A stretch of DNA of 64,000 nucleotides from the NCBI RefSeq assembly GCF_003293845.1, contig NZ_QLST01000014.1, positions 1 through 64,000 of the forward strand, written 5' to 3'. Within the stretch, counting starts at the first letter, position 1. Each line of letters begins with the position of its first letter. Positions 61,556-64,000 of this stretch are shown here, piece by piece. Under the pieces are notes generated by a model. The model had not been told where the DNA came from, ran no database searches, and worked only from the letters and a program-made list of their open reading frames with translations. The translations under genes were made by a program, and so were the position numbers. The stretch is from Flavobacterium tibetense (GTDB lineage Bacteria; Bacteroidota; Bacteroidia; Flavobacteriales; Flavobacteriaceae).

Positions 61556-62053
61556 ATGGCAACAATAACTTTGGGAGGAAATCCCGTAAATACAAATGGT
61601 GAATTACCAAAAATAGGTTCAAAAGCAACTGATTTTTCAATGATTCAAACTGATTTATCAACGGCTACTTTAGCAACTTTCGCTGGAAATCGTTTAGTTT
61701 TAAATATTTTTCCTAGTATTGATACGGGAACTTGTGCTACTTCTGTTAGAACATTCAACGAAAAAGCTAGTCAATTAGCAAACACAAAAGTATTGTGCAT
61801 TTCTAGAGATTTACCTTTTGCTCAAAAACGTTTTTGTGGTGCTGAAGGTTTAGAAAATGTAATCAATTTATCTGATTTCAATACAGGAAGCTTTGGAAAA
61901 AACTACGGTTTAGAAATTGTAGATGGTCCTTTAGCAGGTTTACACTCTAGAGTTGTTATTGTTTTAGATGAAAACGGTACTATTTTACACACCGAACAAG
62001 TGAGTGAAATTGCAAACGAACCTAATTACGAAGCCGCTTTAGCCGTACTATAA
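61556..62053 (+). CDS. tpx: Thiol peroxidase, atypical 2-Cys peroxiredoxin
   Basis: Tpx reduces hydrogen and organic peroxides with electrons from thioredoxin. The ATG at 61556 gives the canonical start MATITLGGNPVNTNGELPKI; an in-frame TTG seven codons earlier is not needed. The 165-residue length is standard. The peroxidatic site is SIDTGTCATSVRTFNEKA, and the resolving cysteine lies in RDLPFAQKRFCGAEGLENV. It overlaps the dgkA start by one base (TAATG), so the two are coupled. Confidence 0.97.
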   Translation: MATITLGGNPVNTNGELPKIGSKATDFSMIQTDLSTATLATFAGNRLVLNIFPSIDTGTCATSVRTFNEKASQLANTKVLCISRDLPFAQKRFCGAEGLENVINLSDFNTGSFGKNYGLEIVDGPLAGLHSRVVIVLDENGTILHTEQVSEIANEPNYEAALAVL

Positions 62054-62427
62054 TGAAATTTGAAAAAGACAATTCTTTCTTCACCGGACGTTTTAAAAGT
62101 ATTGGATTTGCTATAAAAGGCGCATTTAAGTTGGTTACCACCGAACACAGCGTAATGGTGCAATTCAGTATTGCTATTTTGATAACAATCGCTGGGATTT
62201 ACTTCAATATTACCAAAGAAGAATGGCTGATTCAAACCTTAGCTATTGGTTTGGTTTTAGCCATTGAAGGATTAAATACCGCTGTTGAAAAAGTAGCTGA
62301 TTTTGTACATCCCGATTTTCACGAAAGAATTGGCTTTATTAAAGATATTGCTGCTGGTGCTGTGTTTTTCGCGGCACTTACAGCTATTGTTATTGGAGCA
62401 ATAATTTATATTCCCTATTTAGTTTAA
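62053..62427 (+). CDS. dgkA: Diacylglycerol kinase, prokaryotic type
   Basis: The small integral membrane kinase phosphorylates diacylglycerol or undecaprenol. The 124-residue protein has three membrane helices: ~32-50 (VQFSIAILITIAGIYFNI), ~56-72 (WLIQTLAIGLVLAIEGL) and ~97-120. The family signature is AIEGLNTAVEKVADFV, followed by HERIGFIKDIAAGAVFFAAL. Its ATG overlaps the tpx stop codon. In Bacteroidetes the substrate is often undecaprenol, which cannot be told from sequence. Confidence 0.95.
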   Translation: MKFEKDNSFFTGRFKSIGFAIKGAFKLVTTEHSVMVQFSIAILITIAGIYFNITKEEWLIQTLAIGLVLAIEGLNTAVEKVADFVHPDFHERIGFIKDIAAGAVFFAALTAIVIGAIIYIPYLV

Positions 62428-62433
62428 TTTCGT

Positions 62434-62441
62434 TATTTTTG
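62434..62441 (+). promoter_or_regulatory. Possible ftsK -7 box TATTTTTG
   Basis: TATTTTTG matches TAnnTTTG and ends 17 bases before the ftsK ATG. A -33 TTG is not seen. Confidence 0.4.
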
Positions 62442-62458
62442 TAAATAACAGCATATTC

Positions 62459-64000
62459 ATGGCAAAAAAGAGCAACGAAACCACAGCAAATACGACTACT
62501 GAAAAAGTATCAAAATCTTGGAAATTAAACAGGCAGCAAAAGTTCGCAATTGGCGTGCTTTTTGTTTTGTTTGCTGCTACCCTATTGCTTTCTTTTGTTT
62601 CTTATTTTATCACAGGTAATTTCGACCAAAGTCACGCTGGAGAATTTCTGGATAGAAACGCCACGGTTGATAATTGGCTTGGGAAATTTGGTGCTTATTT
62701 GGCTCATTTTTTCATGTATAGTGGTTTTGGTGTAGCCTCATTCCTATTCATTCGCGTGATTTTTATGATTGGTGCTTATCTGATCTTAGACATGGTATTA
62801 GGCAAATTGAAAAAAACCTTATTTTGGGATTTTTACATCATCATTGTACTTTCCATTTTACTAGGATTCTTTTGGGATTTTATTCCACAATTATCAGGAG
62901 TAGTTGGTTACGAAATGAACTTATTTGTTCAAGATTATATTGGTAAAATTGGTACTTTATTCACCTTAATTTTTGCTGTAATTCTATTTTTAATTTTCAA
63001 AATCAATCTATCACCTGACGGAATTAAAAATTTCTTCGAAAAGTCCAATGCTAAAATTACTGATGAATTTAAATCCGCTGAAAATAATCCGATACCAACT
63101 TCAATTGGAACCAATGAAGAAGACGAACTAACTGCAGAAGAAGAGGCAGAATTAGCCAATTTTAGCATCACTGAAACGCATCCAAAAGACGATTTTATTA
63201 TTCGTGAAGATGAAGAAGCCATTTCAAAAATCGAAATGAAACCTACTTCTACTTTCGAAATTAATAAAGAAGATTTAAAACCAACAATCGCAAACGCTTC
63301 TGAATTGAGTTTGGAACCAAAACCAAAAGTGGAAGAAGTTATTCCAATGGCAACAACAAATGCTGTAGAAGAAGAACCAAGTGATTTTGTGGTGGAAAAA
63401 ATGGTGGAAGAAGAAGTCATGGAAGAGAATTTAGCCGCTCGTTTGGTGCAAGATTTTGGCGAATTTGATCCAACATTAGACTTATCCAATTACCAAATGC
63501 CTCCGATTGATTTATTGAAAGAATATACTTCAGGTGGTATTACCATTGACCAAAACGAATTAGAAAACAACAAAAACCGTATTGTTGAAACTTTACGCAA
63601 TTATAGTATTGGGATTTCCCAAATCAAAGCGACTGTTGGTCCAACTGTTACATTATACGAAATTGTTCCCGATGCAGGAATTCGTATTTCAAAAATCAAA
63701 AACTTAGAAGACGATATTGCGCTTTCATTAGCCGCATTAGGTATTCGTATTATTGCGCCAATTCCAGGAAAAGGAACTATTGGTATTGAAGTCCCAAACA
63801 ACAAACCTACTATGGTGGCAATGAAATCGGTAATTGCATCGCCGAAGTTTCAACAAGCCGAAATGGAACTGCCAATCGCACTTGGAAAGACGATTTCCAA
63901 TGAAACTTTCGTAGTCGATTTGACTAAAATGCCTCACTTATTGATGGCTGGTGCAACTGGACAAGGAAAGTCGGTAGGATTGAATGCGATTTTGACTTCG
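62459..64000 (+). CDS. ftsK: DNA translocase FtsK, 3' end beyond window
   Basis: FtsK anchors at the division septum and pumps the chromosome terminus apart. I read it from the ATG at 62459 (MAKKSNETTANTTTEKVSKS); 514 codons stay open to the window edge. Membrane helices lie at about 28-52, 78-112, 122-142 and 162-182. An acidic, low-complexity linker follows (~190-340; ELTAEEEAELANF). Next comes the alpha domain (YSIGISQIKATVGPTVTLYE, IRIIAPIPGKGTIGIEVPNN), then the Walker A loop LMAGATGQGKSVGLNAIL just before the edge. The Walker B and gamma domains are outside. Confidence 0.97.
   Translation, partial: MAKKSNETTANTTTEKVSKSWKLNRQQKFAIGVLFVLFAATLLLSFVSYFITGNFDQSHAGEFLDRNATVDNWLGKFGAYLAHFFMYSGFGVASFLFIRVIFMIGAYLILDMVLGKLKKTLFWDFYIIIVLSILLGFFWDFIPQLSGVVGYEMNLFVQDYIGKIGTLFTLIFAVILFLIFKINLSPDGIKNFFEKSNAKITDEFKSAENNPIPTSIGTNEEDELTAEEEAELANFSITETHPKDDFIIREDEEAISKIEMKPTSTFEINKEDLKPTIANASELSLEPKPKVEEVIPMATTNAVEEEPSDFVVEKMVEEEVMEENLAARLVQDFGEFDPTLDLSNYQMPPIDLLKEYTSGGITIDQNELENNKNRIVETLRNYSIGISQIKATVGPTVTLYEIVPDAGIRISKIKNLEDDIALSLAALGIRIIAPIPGKGTIGIEVPNNKPTMVAMKSVIASPKFQQAEMELPIALGKTISNETFVVDLTKMPHLLMAGATGQGKSVGLNAILTS

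Noticed and set aside
62935-63489. 184-codon serine-rich minus-strand frame opposite ftsK
   Set aside because: It is antisense to the acidic FtsK linker, whose Glu/Asp codons read as Ser/Phe on the other strand; ftsK is clearly the coding strand.

Overview
The window reads as a low-GC Flavobacteriaceae chromosome, most likely Flavobacterium or a close relative. The evidence is AT-rich coding sequence, type IX secretion (T9SS) proteins, a PorP/SprF-OmpA pair, DUF1573, DUF3276 and DUF4249 families, a TonB receptor with a carboxypeptidase-like plug extension, a monomeric isocitrate dehydrogenase, and -7 boxes of the Bacteroidetes type TAnnTTTG. I saw no rRNA, tRNA or CRISPR array.

Layout. (1) 1-3.1 kb is an accessory edge. 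It holds the 5' part of a group II intron with its reverse transcriptase (minus strand, cut by the window edge), an unrecognised gene bounded by integron attC-like sites, a small membrane protein and a zinc-ribbon-like protein flanked by copies of one palindromic repeat. (2) 3.1-15.5 kb is housekeeping: valS, a DUF1573 protein, an aspartyl protease with a PDZ domain, an aminotransferase, the nusB-DUF1573-yajC operon, a leucine-type dehydrogenase, an ABC exporter, a DUF3276 protein, csaA and a thioredoxin-fold protein. (3) 15.5-41.3 kb is a dense signalling island of at least 14 sensory or regulatory genes. They include a 1670-residue multi-PAS/GAF kinase preceded in frame by a PAS-only protein, stand-alone receivers, two LytTR regulators with degenerate receivers, a receiver-LuxR regulator and a TPR kinase with a tiny lipoprotein gene in front. 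In its middle lies a T9SS surface module: a 1423-residue adhesin-like protein, four tandem structured repeats, a PorP/SprF protein and an OmpA/TPR protein. (4) 41.3-64 kb is again mostly housekeeping: a cyclophilin-FKBP fusion, trmD, rplS, icd, a TonB receptor with a DUF4249 lipoprotein, thiamine pyrophosphokinase, a toxin-antitoxin pair, uvrB, a BatA-type membrane protein, a dihydroorotase-like protein without its N-terminal metal site, an esterase, a fasciclin protein, tpx, dgkA and the first part of ftsK.

How it fits together. The signalling island surrounds the T9SS surface genes, so control of surface display, adhesion or gliding by these sensors is a reasonable but unproved inference. 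The items most worth follow-up are the four tandem ~90-nt units between adhesin and porP-like gene, whose two hairpins are kept by compensating changes; the PAS domain broken by two in-frame stops; the mini-lipoprotein/TPR-kinase pair; and the attC-like cassette beside the group II intron.
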